Below are positions 27,867 through 36,183 of a stretch of 64,000 bases of DNA, in pieces (positions within the stretch are counted from its first letter, which is position 1; every line of letters starts with the position of its first letter). A model generated the notes under the pieces. The model made no database searches. It had not been told where the DNA came from and saw nothing but the letters and a program-made list of their open reading frames with translations. The DNA is taken from positions 1-64,000 of the forward strand of contig WRHH01000007.1 in assembly GCA_009783355.1 (NCBI GenBank), in the 5' to 3' direction. The stretch is from Synergistaceae bacterium (lineage in GTDB: Bacteria > Synergistota > Synergistia > Synergistales > Aminobacteriaceae). Position numbers and translations under genes: made by a program.

Positions 27867-28146
27867 GACGAAATACGAAGTTAAGAAAACTGCACAGTTT
27901 GAGAGAGATTATCGTCTTGCAAAGAAACGTGGTCAAAACTTACAATTATTACAGGAAATCGTTCTAAAACTAGCTAATGGGCTTGTGTTACCTGAAAGAA
28001 ACCGTGATCATGCGCTGATCGGTAATTGGATAGGCTTTCGTGAATGCCGCATTACTCCTGATTGGCTGCTTGTGTACAAGAAGGAAGATGATATTCTTGT
28101 CCTGACACTGACGCGAATAGGTTCACACAGCGATTTGTCATTTTGA
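27859..28146 (+). CDS. yafQ: YafQ-family mRNA interferase toxin
   Basis: RelE-fold ribosome-dependent endoribonuclease, 95 aa. It shows KKTAQFERDYRLAKKRG at the N-terminus, then DHALIGNWIGFRECRI, PDWLLVYK and LTRIGSHSDLSF, including the conserved His and Asp residues expected at the active site. ATG 27859 is chosen because it overlaps the antitoxin stop, the usual coupling; the frame extends further upstream only within dinJ. Confidence 0.9.
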   Translation: MSETKYEVKKTAQFERDYRLAKKRGQNLQLLQEIVLKLANGLVLPERNRDHALIGNWIGFRECRITPDWLLVYKKEDDILVLTLTRIGSHSDLSF

Positions 28147-28193
28147 CTCCTATTCACTCGCCTCTGTTTTTGTACTTGTCTTTCAATTTTCCA

Positions 28194-29147
28194 CTATTCT
28201 ATTACGTCTCCCATACTTACCCGCGAACCATTAAGCCAGTCCTCGCCATTCATTATGCGTTTTCCTTCGGGTTGTACCTGTTTTAATATTATGGAACCTT
28301 CTTTGCATTTTACGGTGGGAATTCCTTCATGGACAGTTATTTCTCCGGTTTTTGATGAAGTTATGGTTTCTTTTAAAGGGTAGGTCGATATAAGTTTCAA
28401 TCGTTTCCCTCGGAAAGGAACCCAAACTCCCGGACTGGGGTAAAACGCGCGTACTCGATTGTGCAATAAGGTAGCTGAAATGTCAAAGGATTGCTCTGAC
28501 TCAGATTTCGATATTTTGGGAGCGAAAGTCGCGGCTTCGCGCGCTTGAGGATATGTTAAAACTTTATTCGCGCCCGAGGTTATCTTACTCAGCCATTCAT
28601 TTGCCAATTGACTTCCCAACGCAGCGGCTTTATTCATTATTTCAGGATAATTCTCTTCGAGAGATATCTCCGCTGATATTTGTGAGATTATCGGCCCCGC
28701 GTCCATTTCTTCGGCTAACTGAAAAAGAGTCGCGCCTATTCTTTGTTCTCCATTTTCCAGTGCTCGCTGTATCGGAGCGGCGCCTCTATATTTGGGTAAA
28801 AGAGAGGGATGTATGTTGACGCATCCGAGTTCAGTTCCTGTTAGGAAAGGTTCAAGAATCTTCTCGCCGAAGTCAATGACAAATATTCCATCAGGCGCGC
28901 TCTTTGTGAATTCGCTTATTATTAATTCATCGGATGTAAAAACTGTGGTTCTTAATGGTCTGAGTCCTATTTCAACTGCAATGCGTTCAACAGGTGTTAT
29001 CTCATCCTTTAGCCCCCTTTTCGCTTTTGATGGAGCACGGGTAATAATCCTGCTGAAATTGTATCTTTTTGCTAGCATGGGCAGGAGTAGTGCAGCAAAT
29101 TCTCCTGTTCCTACGAACCAGAAATCAAAATCATTCATTCTTTTCAT
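28194..29147 (-). CDS. fmt: Methionyl-tRNA formyltransferase
   Basis: Transfers formyl from 10-formyl-tetrahydrofolate to initiator Met-tRNA. The N-terminal Rossmann domain has FVGTGEFAALL and the catalytic segment CVNIHPSLLPKYRGAAPIQR with Asn and His, followed by EEMDAGPI with the catalytic Asp. A C-terminal OB-fold tRNA-binding domain starts near residue 210. 317 aa, normal. It overlaps def by 17 bp on the same strand. Confidence 0.95.
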   Translation of the reverse strand: MKRMNDFDFWFVGTGEFAALLLPMLAKRYNFSRIITRAPSKAKRGLKDEITPVERIAVEIGLRPLRTTVFTSDELIISEFTKSAPDGIFVIDFGEKILEPFLTGTELGCVNIHPSLLPKYRGAAPIQRALENGEQRIGATLFQLAEEMDAGPIISQISAEISLEENYPEIMNKAAALGSQLANEWLSKITSGANKVLTYPQAREAATFAPKISKSESEQSFDISATLLHNRVRAFYPSPGVWVPFRGKRLKLISTYPLKETITSSKTGEITVHEGIPTVKCKEGSIILKQVQPEGKRIMNGEDWLNGSRVSMGDVIE

Positions 29148-29637
29148 TTGACGCTCTCTTTTTCATTTTTTTTCGTATCACTCCGCGTTTCAACGGAGAA
29201 ATGTGATCGATGAAGAGCTTACCTTCCAAGTGATCCATTTCATGTAAAAAAGCGCGCGCAATATAGCCGTCAACTTCAAAAAATTTAACTTCTCCATTTA
29301 TGCAATTCGTCTTTATCTTGACACAATTGGGTCTCGTTACTTGAGCGAAAATTTCCGGAAAACTGAGGCATCCTTCTTCACTTGTTACATTCCCGGAAGA
29401 TTCAATAAGTTCAGGGTTTATTAGTATATATTGCTGTTCATCGCGTACTATTATGGCTATGCACTTTGATATTCCTATCTGGGGCGCCGCTAACCCGACT
29501 CCGCCGGAAATTTGCAATGTAAGGCGCATACTATCAATAATTTCTCGCAGCTCATCATCAAATTTTTCAACTTTTTCTGATTTTAAAGTTAAAACCGGAT
29601 CCGGATAGATCCTTATATCATATGCTTTCAATATCAT
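29131..29637 (-). CDS. def: Peptide deformylase
   Basis: Metalloenzyme removing the N-formyl group from new proteins. All three motifs are present: GGVGLAAPQIG, EGCLSF (metal Cys) and HEMDHLEG (two metal His and catalytic Glu). About 168 aa. ATG 29637 is chosen because GGTGGA lies directly upstream; an ATG at 29652 is in frame but less consistent with family length. Upstream of fmt in the common def-fmt order. Confidence 0.95.
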   Translation of the reverse strand: MILKAYDIRIYPDPVLTLKSEKVEKFDDELREIIDSMRLTLQISGGVGLAAPQIGISKCIAIIVRDEQQYILINPELIESSGNVTSEEGCLSFPEIFAQVTRPNCVKIKTNCINGEVKFFEVDGYIARAFLHEMDHLEGKLFIDHISPLKRGVIRKKMKKRASNEKNE

Positions 29638-29665
29638 TCCACCATCAATCAAATATTTTATCTTC

Positions 29666-29718
29666 TAATTCCGAATTGCCTTTTTGTCTTTATCTTTTAA
29701 TTCCGAATTCCGAATTCA
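29666..29718. repeat. AATTCCG heptads with GACAAAA/GATAAAA-like stretch
   Basis: AATTCCG units occur at 29667-29675 and 29698-29718, separated by TTTTTGTCTTTATCTTTT, the complement of the GACAAAA/GATAAAA type. The gap between def and the next minus-strand gene is filled by this array. Confidence 0.8.
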
Positions 29719-30543
29719 TTTATCCCTCCCCGTATCCCATCCACCATTTCCAGGACTTTCTGGATTGTCTGGATTGTCTGGATTATCCTTATTACCCGGG
29801 TCCCCCGGATTACCGGAAAACCTTTCTGCATGGCTTCCGCTTCCGGTTTTGAAACTTGCCTCCTTAAAAGAAATTGGCATATTAATTTCAAAATTCTCTA
29901 CCCAAATAAGACCTGCGCTCTTAACGAAATTTGCGAATTCAAATGTATCAAACTGAGTCCATATTATTTTACAAGTTTTTAACATATTAGCAACTGTATG
30001 GGAACTTCTATTTATCGTGTCTGTAAATTTTTCTCCTGAGTGATTAAATATACGAATCCATCTTTCCCCGCCCCACATAAAAACTCTTGATGTTTTAGAT
30101 TCCCACGCTATTGGCGTTGGAGAAACTTTCGTATGCACTATGCTAAAATTATCGCATTTAGTTTCAAATATATGAACAAGTGATTTATGAAATTTATTTC
30201 TTTCATCAAGTGATTTGTCGTTGAGAAATGAAGGCAGTGGGGTCAAAATGTGAACTGTATTCGGGTCGACTGAGCCAACGGCTGTAATAGATTCATACAT
30301 TTGTCCGGCGCTTCCGAACACTCCGTATACCCATAGATTATTTGCGATTTCGGTTACAGGATATCCATCATATGTCGCATACCATTTACTATGCAGGCCA
30401 ATCGGTTTCCATACGAAGAACGACATGTCATACTTACTCTGATAAGCATTTATCGGCTTTGCATATTCAGGCGCCGCCGCATAACCTGCTTTTGATATTA
30501 ATGATAAAAGTAGAACGGAAATAAGAATCTTTGAGATTCGCAT
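29716..30543 (-). CDS. Secreted hypothetical protein with Pro/Gly/Asn-rich tail
   Basis: Not recognised. The N-terminal signal peptide (about residues 1-23, RISKILISVLLLSLISKAGYA) is followed by a globular Trp/Tyr-rich region with no known motif. From about residue 240 there is a low-complexity tail of the NPGDPGNKDNPDNPDNPESP kind. The DNA of the tail is a 9-bp repeat (TGGATTGTC x3 at 29761-29787 on the plus strand), and the stop lies next to an AATTCCG array. Probably periplasmic or surface-exposed. It lies upstream of def-fmt on the same strand. Confidence 0.7.
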   Translation of the reverse strand: MRISKILISVLLLSLISKAGYAAAPEYAKPINAYQSKYDMSFFVWKPIGLHSKWYATYDGYPVTEIANNLWVYGVFGSAGQMYESITAVGSVDPNTVHILTPLPSFLNDKSLDERNKFHKSLVHIFETKCDNFSIVHTKVSPTPIAWESKTSRVFMWGGERWIRIFNHSGEKFTDTINRSSHTVANMLKTCKIIWTQFDTFEFANFVKSAGLIWVENFEINMPISFKEASFKTGSGSHAERFSGNPGDPGNKDNPDNPDNPESPGNGGWDTGRDK

Positions 30544-30812
30544 AATTTCACATCCTTAGCATAATATATTGTAGGGCAGCATTTTTGATGTCTGTTTTGT
30601 AGAGATAATACATTAAGTTCTTCGGCTTTTGGCTTCTAGTACTTAACTTCCGGACTATCGAAGAAGCAAGCTGGAAATACTTCTGCTCATTATTATCAAT
30701 TATTATTTTACAATTTTATGATGATATAAACAAGGAAATTGTTATTGGTATAATAATGAAGCAGGTGAGATTTCTTAATTTTTTCAATGACAAGAAAAAA
30801 GCGGAGGGTGTA

Positions 30813-31541
30813 ATGATAATGGATAGTGCACAAAGATTTGCGGAAATGCTCAAAAACCGGGAAGCGGTCATATTCAGCGGGGCGGGGATGAGTACGGAGT
30901 CCGGGTTGCAGGACTTCCGTTCCAGAACAGGATTGTGGGCAAATGTAGACCCTACGGCATTAGCGTCCGTTGACGCGCTGAGAAATAACTATGAACAGTT
31001 TTTGAGTTTTTACATATCGAGATTATTAGTTCCTGAAACTGTAAAGCCCAATGTTGGGCATGAGCTTATAGCCAAGTGGGAGCGTGAAGGCTATATAAAG
31101 GGGCTTATCACTCAAAACGTCGATAGGCTTCATCAGCAGGCGGGGTCGGTGAATGTGGCGGAGCTTCATGGTAGTTTGGAACCTGTGCGTTGTTACAGTT
31201 GCGGCAAGGCTGCGCAAAAGGAAGACTTCATTCAGGGGAAAAGGTGTCCTTGCGGCGGCAGATTAAGGCCAAGCGTAGTATTATTTGGGGAAATGCTGCC
31301 AGATAGTGAAATTCGAAAAGCAGAATTATGGAGTTCTGACTGCAAATTATTCGTCGTTCTGGGGTCATCGCTTGTGGTGTCACCTGCGAATTTTTTCCCG
31401 CGAAAGGCTAAACAAGCCGGCGCAAGCCTTGTCATTGTAAATAAAGAGGAAACTCCTCTTGATTATATGGCAGACCTTGTAGTGCACGAAAGCATAGGGG
31501 ATTTTTTAAGTGAAACGCAAAAGCACATGAATAATCCATAG
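30813..31541 (+). CDS. cobB: Sirtuin, NAD-dependent protein deacylase (CobB-like)
   Basis: Removes acyl groups from lysines using NAD. Seen: FSGAGMSTESGLQDFRS (NAD loop; Leu replaces the usual Ile-Pro), LITQNVDRLHQQAG, ELHGSL with the catalytic His, a four-Cys zinc ribbon (CYSCG and CPCGG), PSVVLFGEML and VLGSSLVVSPAN. ATG 30813 is preceded by GGAGGG; the frame extends upstream to 30756 without a ribosome site. About 242 aa. Monocistronic in appearance. Confidence 0.93.
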   Translation: MIMDSAQRFAEMLKNREAVIFSGAGMSTESGLQDFRSRTGLWANVDPTALASVDALRNNYEQFLSFYISRLLVPETVKPNVGHELIAKWEREGYIKGLITQNVDRLHQQAGSVNVAELHGSLEPVRCYSCGKAAQKEDFIQGKRCPCGGRLRPSVVLFGEMLPDSEIRKAELWSSDCKLFVVLGSSLVVSPANFFPRKAKQAGASLVIVNKEETPLDYMADLVVHESIGDFLSETQKHMNNP

Positions 31542-31629
31542 AATATTTTTCGCGATAAACCTTTTTTATAAATCACCCGAAAACCATATGAATGCATTTG
31601 GCAGCCATATTTAAATGGGGGAATTTTAT

Positions 31630-32067
31630 ATGGAAATTGAACAAAAAGTCTTGAGCGTCATAGCTCGCGATCAATGTATTGGTTGCTATAGCTGCATGTA
31701 TGCCTGTTCCCGCTTATTGCGCAAAAACGCCGGCACCGCAAAAGCTGCGTTGCGCGTTGCCTCCTATGTCGGAGCGGAGGGCTCTTTTTCGATACGTACC
31801 TGCGCGAGGTGCGATGACCCTGATTGTGTGAAAGCCTGCACTACGGGCGCCATTGTAACGGCGAACGGCGGAGGGGTAAGGTTCAAGAATAAGAATTTAT
31901 GTACTTCATGCAGATCTTGCTTAAAGGCTTGTGTACTACATGCACTGCAATGGGATGAGGAAATGGCTTGCCCTATTCCATGCGTACACTGCGGACAATG
32001 CGCAAAGTTTTGCCCCAACGGCGTCATCGGGCTTCTAAGCGTTGTTCGGGAAAGAGGGGCGGAGTAA
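31630..32067 (+). CDS. Polyferredoxin with four [4Fe-4S] motifs, AOR partner
   Basis: Electron carrier. Four cysteine groups: CIGCYSCMYAC, CARCDDPDCVKAC, CTSCRSCLKAC and CVHCGQCAKFC, enough for four [4Fe-4S] clusters. About 145 aa. ATG 31630 follows a GGGGGA stretch (31616-31621); an in-frame ATG at 31615 lacks spacing. Its stop is immediately followed by the aldehyde oxidoreductase ATG, so the two form an operon and probably a complex. Confidence 0.9.
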   Translation: MEIEQKVLSVIARDQCIGCYSCMYACSRLLRKNAGTAKAALRVASYVGAEGSFSIRTCARCDDPDCVKACTTGAIVTANGGGVRFKNKNLCTSCRSCLKACVLHALQWDEEMACPIPCVHCGQCAKFCPNGVIGLLSVVRERGAE

Positions 32068-33813
32068 ATGACTCAGGGAAATATCCTATATGTAGACCTC
32101 AATAATCATTCATGTCGAGTGGAATGCGAAAATTACCTTTTCGACGAATTTCTCGGAGGAACGGCTGTGGCTACGGAGCTGCTTTTTCGTCATGGAAAAC
32201 CTGAACGCGACGCGTATGACGCAGACGCGCCAATAATTTTTGCGATAGGTCCTTTTAACGGCATGTATCCTGTCGCGACAAAAACTGTTTCGCTATTTAA
32301 ATCTCCGCTTTCAGGAGAACTTGGCGAGTCACATGCGGGCGGACGTATGGCGATGGCGTTGCGGGAGGCTAATATTGACGCTCTCGTCATAACAGGGAAA
32401 TCTCCCGAACCGGTTTATATGGTTATAAAAAATGATTCCGTAAATTTTTATTCTGCAAAGAATATTTGGGGGAAATCCGCATCTGCTGCGGAGCGTATCA
32501 TTAAGCAAGCGGAAGGATTGGATGGTAGAAAGCTTTCGATATTGAGAATCGGGAACGCGGGGGAGAGGCTTTCCCCAATAGCGTGCGCGACTGTCGACGG
32601 CTCGCGCCATTTCGGTCGGATGGGGCTTGGTGGAGTCATGGGAAGTAAAAATCTGAAAGCAATTGTAATAAGCGGAACCAAGGGAGTTCAGATTGATGAC
32701 CCCAAGCCATATAACGAAGTTTATAATGAGCTTTTCGATCGAATTGTGAAATCAAAAGATATGAAAAAATATCATGATCTTGGTACAGCATCAAATATTT
32801 TGCCGCTTTCCAGTATTCGAGGTCTTCCCACGAGGAATTTTTCACAGGGAAGTTTCGAATCCTCTCATGCAATTTCGGGAGAAGAATTTGCTAAAACGCA
32901 TCTTGTTCAGCATACCGCCTGCGGGCACTGCCCTTGTGGCTGTATTCACCTTGCTCTTCTTCGGGATGAATTTGAACCTTATCACTATATAAACGCGAAG
33001 GTTTCCTATGATTACGAGCTTATATATTCGCTCGGCAGCACGCTAAGTATATCCACACCGCATGACATTCTGCGCCTTATTTATTTCATTGAGAAACAAG
33101 GATGGGACGCAATAAGCATGGGCGTCACGCTCGGTTGGGCGGCAGACGCGTACATAAGAGGAATAATCACCGATAAAGATACGGGCGGTCTCGCTATAAG
33201 CTTCGGGGATGCCGACGCGTTTCATGATGCGTTGCAGCGCTGTGCAAAGGGAGAGAATGAATTTTTCAGCACGCTGGAAAAAGGCGCCGCCGCCTGTTCA
33301 AAAAAGTACGGCGGGGCAGATTTTGCCATTCAGTATGGAGGAGTCGAACCTGGCGGGTATTTGACGGGGGAGAACTTCATTGTCACTTCCCTGCTTGGCG
33401 TCAGGCATTCTCATTTGGATGATTTTGGCTATAGCTTGGATCAAAAAATCGCTGCACATGCACAGCCAATGGAAGATCAGGTGAAAGCTCAAGTAAAGGA
33501 CGCGGAGTGGCGTATGGTATTAAATTCGCTTGTCATATGCCTTTTCGGTAGAGGCGTATACGAAGAGAGCATTATAGTAAAAGGACTTAACGCTCTCGGG
33601 CTTGACTGGGATATCGAAAGACTTGAAAAGCTGGCCTCGCGCGCCATGAAAAGGAAGCACGAATGGAAGAAACTTTGCGGCTTTGATATAGATTCGTTAG
33701 CAGAAAGAGGCGTCCCTGGAAGGATGTACCGGGTTCACTCGGTCTCCGGCGTCTCAGACAAAGAGAACATAAAGGAGAGGGTTAAGCTTTATCGCAAATA
33801 TGCCGGTATTTAA
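32068..33813 (+). CDS. aor: Aldehyde ferredoxin oxidoreductase, tungsten/molybdenum type
   Basis: Oxidises aldehydes (for example from amino-acid fermentation) to acids with ferredoxin, using a bis-pterin W or Mo cofactor and one [4Fe-4S] cluster. Seen: LGGTAVATELL near the start, SPLSGELGESHAGG, HFGRMGLGGVMGSKNLKA, and the cluster ligands in CGHCPCGC (about residues 290-297) with a later Cys in LVICLFG. 581 aa, slightly shorter than the 600-aa archetype. Co-transcribed with the polyferredoxin; mobA at 58.9 kb could serve cofactor modification if Mo is used. Confidence 0.93.
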   Translation: MTQGNILYVDLNNHSCRVECENYLFDEFLGGTAVATELLFRHGKPERDAYDADAPIIFAIGPFNGMYPVATKTVSLFKSPLSGELGESHAGGRMAMALREANIDALVITGKSPEPVYMVIKNDSVNFYSAKNIWGKSASAAERIIKQAEGLDGRKLSILRIGNAGERLSPIACATVDGSRHFGRMGLGGVMGSKNLKAIVISGTKGVQIDDPKPYNEVYNELFDRIVKSKDMKKYHDLGTASNILPLSSIRGLPTRNFSQGSFESSHAISGEEFAKTHLVQHTACGHCPCGCIHLALLRDEFEPYHYINAKVSYDYELIYSLGSTLSISTPHDILRLIYFIEKQGWDAISMGVTLGWAADAYIRGIITDKDTGGLAISFGDADAFHDALQRCAKGENEFFSTLEKGAAACSKKYGGADFAIQYGGVEPGGYLTGENFIVTSLLGVRHSHLDDFGYSLDQKIAAHAQPMEDQVKAQVKDAEWRMVLNSLVICLFGRGVYEESIIVKGLNALGLDWDIERLEKLASRAMKRKHEWKKLCGFDIDSLAERGVPGRMYRVHSVSGVSDKENIKERVKLYRKYAGI

Positions 33814-33828
33814 GAGGAGGTGTTGATT

Positions 33829-34752
33829 ATGGCTGGTGGTATTACATCTTCATTGTCCCCCGGTTATTTACAGGTAAATCCAAAATATATCGAGAGCGCC
33901 TATAAACTCAGAAGACAATATAGGAGTTCCATAGAAAACCTGGAGGCAGCGAAGAGCGTAAAGTCGGAGGAAGCTACTGAAAAGTTTGATGCTGTCCAAA
34001 ATCGCAAATCTACTATTGATAATGATCTGAATGAGCAGGATAAAGCGCTCATAACAGAACTTAAGAGTAAAGAACGCGAAGTGCTCTCACACGAAGCCGC
34101 GCATATTTCAGCAGGCGGCGGTTTTGTGGGCAGTCCGAAGTATTCGCGCGCGGTAGGGCCGGATGGAAAAAGCTACATAACGGGAGGAGAAGTATCAATT
34201 AGCGTTCCTCCCAGCAGCGACCCGAAAGAGACTATCAGGAATATGGAACAAGTCAGAAAAGCAGCGCTGGCCCCTTTTGACCCCTCGTCACAAGACTTAA
34301 ATGTCGCTGCCGCAGCTGCAAACGCGCAGGCGCAGGCAGCTGCCGAGCTTGCCGCGCATCAAGCTGAATGGGGCGTCGAGCCGCAACCGGCGCGCGTCAA
34401 TTTCGACGACACTGATAAAGTTCCCGCCGAACTGCCGATTATAAAAAAATACCGAAGTTCAGCTAACAATGAAGAGTCTGGTGTTGTCGCTTCTTCTATG
34501 GCGCCCGCGCGGGAAGGTTCGTTAAGCAAAGACAAACCATTAACTGATTTAAACAAGCTGACGGAAAACGAACCGTACAATTACTATTCGAAAGTGGCGC
34601 CTGAGGAAAACCTCTACTATACGCGCATCGCAAGACAAGTCTACTTCCTGAGCAGTTCCCCAAAGGGCCTGTGGACAATAAGTAAAGGATATGAGAGCGT
34701 TTCATCTTCACCTGCGTTGATAGTTGCCCAAACATTTAGCATAGCGGCGTAA
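33829..34752 (+). CDS. SprA-related putative metalloprotease family protein
   Basis: The central segment (about residues 70-165) matches the SprA-related/CJM1_0395 family: KSKEREVLSHEAAHISAGGG with the HEAAH zinc-type motif, GPDGKSYITGGEVSISV, and AALAPFDPSSQDLNVAAAA. N- and C-terminal parts are low-complexity. No signal peptide is seen. ATG 33829 fits GAGGAGG at 33814-33820. It is 15 bp after the aldehyde oxidoreductase gene, and a flagellin-like remnant follows in another frame. Proteolytic activity is inferred only. Confidence 0.8.
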   Translation: MAGGITSSLSPGYLQVNPKYIESAYKLRRQYRSSIENLEAAKSVKSEEATEKFDAVQNRKSTIDNDLNEQDKALITELKSKEREVLSHEAAHISAGGGFVGSPKYSRAVGPDGKSYITGGEVSISVPPSSDPKETIRNMEQVRKAALAPFDPSSQDLNVAAAAANAQAQAAAELAAHQAEWGVEPQPARVNFDDTDKVPAELPIIKKYRSSANNEESGVVASSMAPAREGSLSKDKPLTDLNKLTENEPYNYYSKVAPEENLYYTRIARQVYFLSSSPKGLWTISKGYESVSSSPALIVAQTFSIAA

Positions 34753-34757
34753 TAAGG

Positions 34758-35003
34758 GCGATAGATAATGTTTTAACGAACAGAGCGCAGCTTGGCGGAT
34801 ATTTTGAGCGCCTTGAGAGTGTATGTAACATGCTCTCAAGTTACATAGTGAATCTGTCAGAAGCCGAGAGCAAAATAGGCGGCGTCGATATGATGAAGGA
34901 GATAATAAATTTCACAAAGATTAAAATTATGAGTAACGTAGAGACTGCGGTCAAATCGCAGGGAAACCGGATCCACGGCGTGACATTTTCTGTTTTAGCT
35001 TAG
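34758..35003 (+). pseudogene. Degenerate flagellin C-terminal (D1/D0) fragment
   Basis: An 81-codon stretch with no start codon at its head reads AIDNVLTNRAQLGGYFERLE, then NLSEAESKIGGVDMMKEIIN and FTKIKIM, aligning with the C-terminal end of the flagellin at 1200-3551 ([36 protein letters not shown]). The D0 tail is altered (SQGNRIHG in place of AQANQLPQ). It is in the -1 frame relative to the preceding SprA-like gene and begins just after that gene's stop. Likely a relic of a deleted flagellin. Confidence 0.8.
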
Positions 35004-35066
35004 AAATAACTAATACTAACCACTCGAACAGCATCATTTTGGTTTACCGCAAACAGAAGAAACAAC

Positions 35067-35090
35067 AAGCTCGCTGGCTTTGGCGAGCTT
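35067..35090. other. Perfect 8-bp hairpin upstream of the ribosomal cluster
   Basis: AAGCTCGC, 8-base loop, GCGAGCTT. There is no T-run after it, so terminator function is doubtful. It lies between the flagellin relic and the rpsL promoter in an otherwise empty 300-bp stretch. Confidence 0.5.
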
Positions 35091-35187
35091 TCGCTATAAT
35101 AAGCAGTATTCATGTTATGATGTCTTAAATCAATATAAACCAACATTGCCTTTCCGATTTTCTCCCGTAAATTTTTTTAAATTTTTA

Positions 35188-35217
35188 TTGACAAAGACTA
35201 TCTTTTTTTGATAATAT
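35188..35217 (+). promoter_or_regulatory. Strong sigma-70 promoter of the str operon
   Basis: TTGACA at 35188-35193. Overlapping -10 candidates are GATAAT (35210-35215, 16-bp spacer) and TAATAT (35212-35217, 18-bp spacer). The flanking DNA is A/T-rich. It lies about 95 bp before the rpsL GTG. Confidence 0.8.
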
Positions 35218-35309
35218 ACTCCAAGTGTCGTCTTGCAGAGGGGTGGATTGTGTCCTTTTACGCAGGAGACTGAAGAGTATAGAAATGATAATAATAAGGA
35301 GGAGATTCT

Positions 35310-35684
35310 GTGCCGACAATTAATCAGCTTGTTCGCATGGGGAGAAGCGAAAAAAGACGCAAGACGAGCGCGCCGGCTCTGCAAGGTAATCCAGCTCGAA
35401 GAGGGGTTTGTACCAGAGTTTATACGGTAACTCCAAAGAAGCCTAACTCAGCTTTCAGAAAAGTTGCTCGTGTTCGTTTGACAAATGGAATTGAGGTAAC
35501 ATCCTATATTCCCGGTATTGGACATAACCTTCAAGAACACTCCGTGGTTCTTGTTCGTGGAGGACGCGTAAAGGACCTCCCAGGTGTTCGTTATCATATT
35601 ATTCGTGGTACCCTTGACTGTGGCGGAGTGGACAAAAGAAAGCGCAGTCGTTCGAAGTACGGCGCCCGCAGACCAAAAGCCTAA
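35310..35684 (+). CDS. rpsL: Ribosomal protein uS12
   Basis: Decoding-centre protein, first gene of the str operon. It has [17 protein letters not shown] (residues 41-57, Lys43 as in streptomycin-sensitive forms) and [16 protein letters not shown]. Start GTG 35310 with AAGGAGG at 35296-35302. 124 aa. Unlike the classical order, rpoBC is not immediately upstream. Confidence 0.98.
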   Translation: MPTINQLVRMGRSEKRRKTSAPALQGNPARRGVCTRVYTVTPKKPNSAFRKVARVRLTNGIEVTSYIPGIGHNLQEHSVVLVRGGRVKDLPGVRYHIIRGTLDCGGVDKRKRSRSKYGARRPKA

Positions 35685-35697
35685 GGAGGTAAATTAA

Positions 35698-36168
35698 GTG
35701 CCACGCAAAGGACATATTAAAAAACGTCCGGTAACTCCGGATACAAAGTACGGCAATAAGGCGGCTGCAAAATTTATTGCAAGCCTTATGTATAAGGGCA
35801 AAAAGAGCTTAGCTGAGAGAATATTCTATACTGCGCTTGACAAGGCTGCAGAAAAGCTATCAATGCAACCTTTTGAGGTTTTTGAAAAAGCGATGGGCAA
35901 CGTAGCTCCGCAGATTGAGGTTCGTCCGCGGCGCGTTGGCGGAGCGACATATCAAGTTCCAGTAGAGGTCCCGCCCGAAAGAGGAGAACTCCTTTCAATT
36001 CGCTGGATTATAAACTTTGCCCGGGGCAAAAAAGGGATACCGATGGAAGACAGGCTCAGCAGAGAGCTTATTGATGCATGTAAAAATGAGGGTAGTTCTA
36101 TAAAGAAACGTGAGGACACCCATAAAATGGCGGAAGCTAATAGAGCATTTGCACATTATCGTTGGTAA
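35698..36168 (+). CDS. rpsG: Ribosomal protein uS7
   Basis: Primary binder of the 3' major domain of 16S rRNA. MPRKGHIKKRPVTPD opens it; GGATYQVPVEV and ANRAFAHYRW are typical. 156 aa; GTG start preceded by AAGGAGG. It follows rpsL by 13 bp. Confidence 0.98.
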   Translation: MPRKGHIKKRPVTPDTKYGNKAAAKFIASLMYKGKKSLAERIFYTALDKAAEKLSMQPFEVFEKAMGNVAPQIEVRPRRVGGATYQVPVEVPPERGELLSIRWIINFARGKKGIPMEDRLSRELIDACKNEGSSIKKREDTHKMAEANRAFAHYRW

Positions 36169-36183
36169 AAAAGCAGGTACATT

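Noticed and set aside
35067-35090. Intrinsic terminator before rpsL
   Set aside because: Good 8-bp stem but no T-run on either strand.
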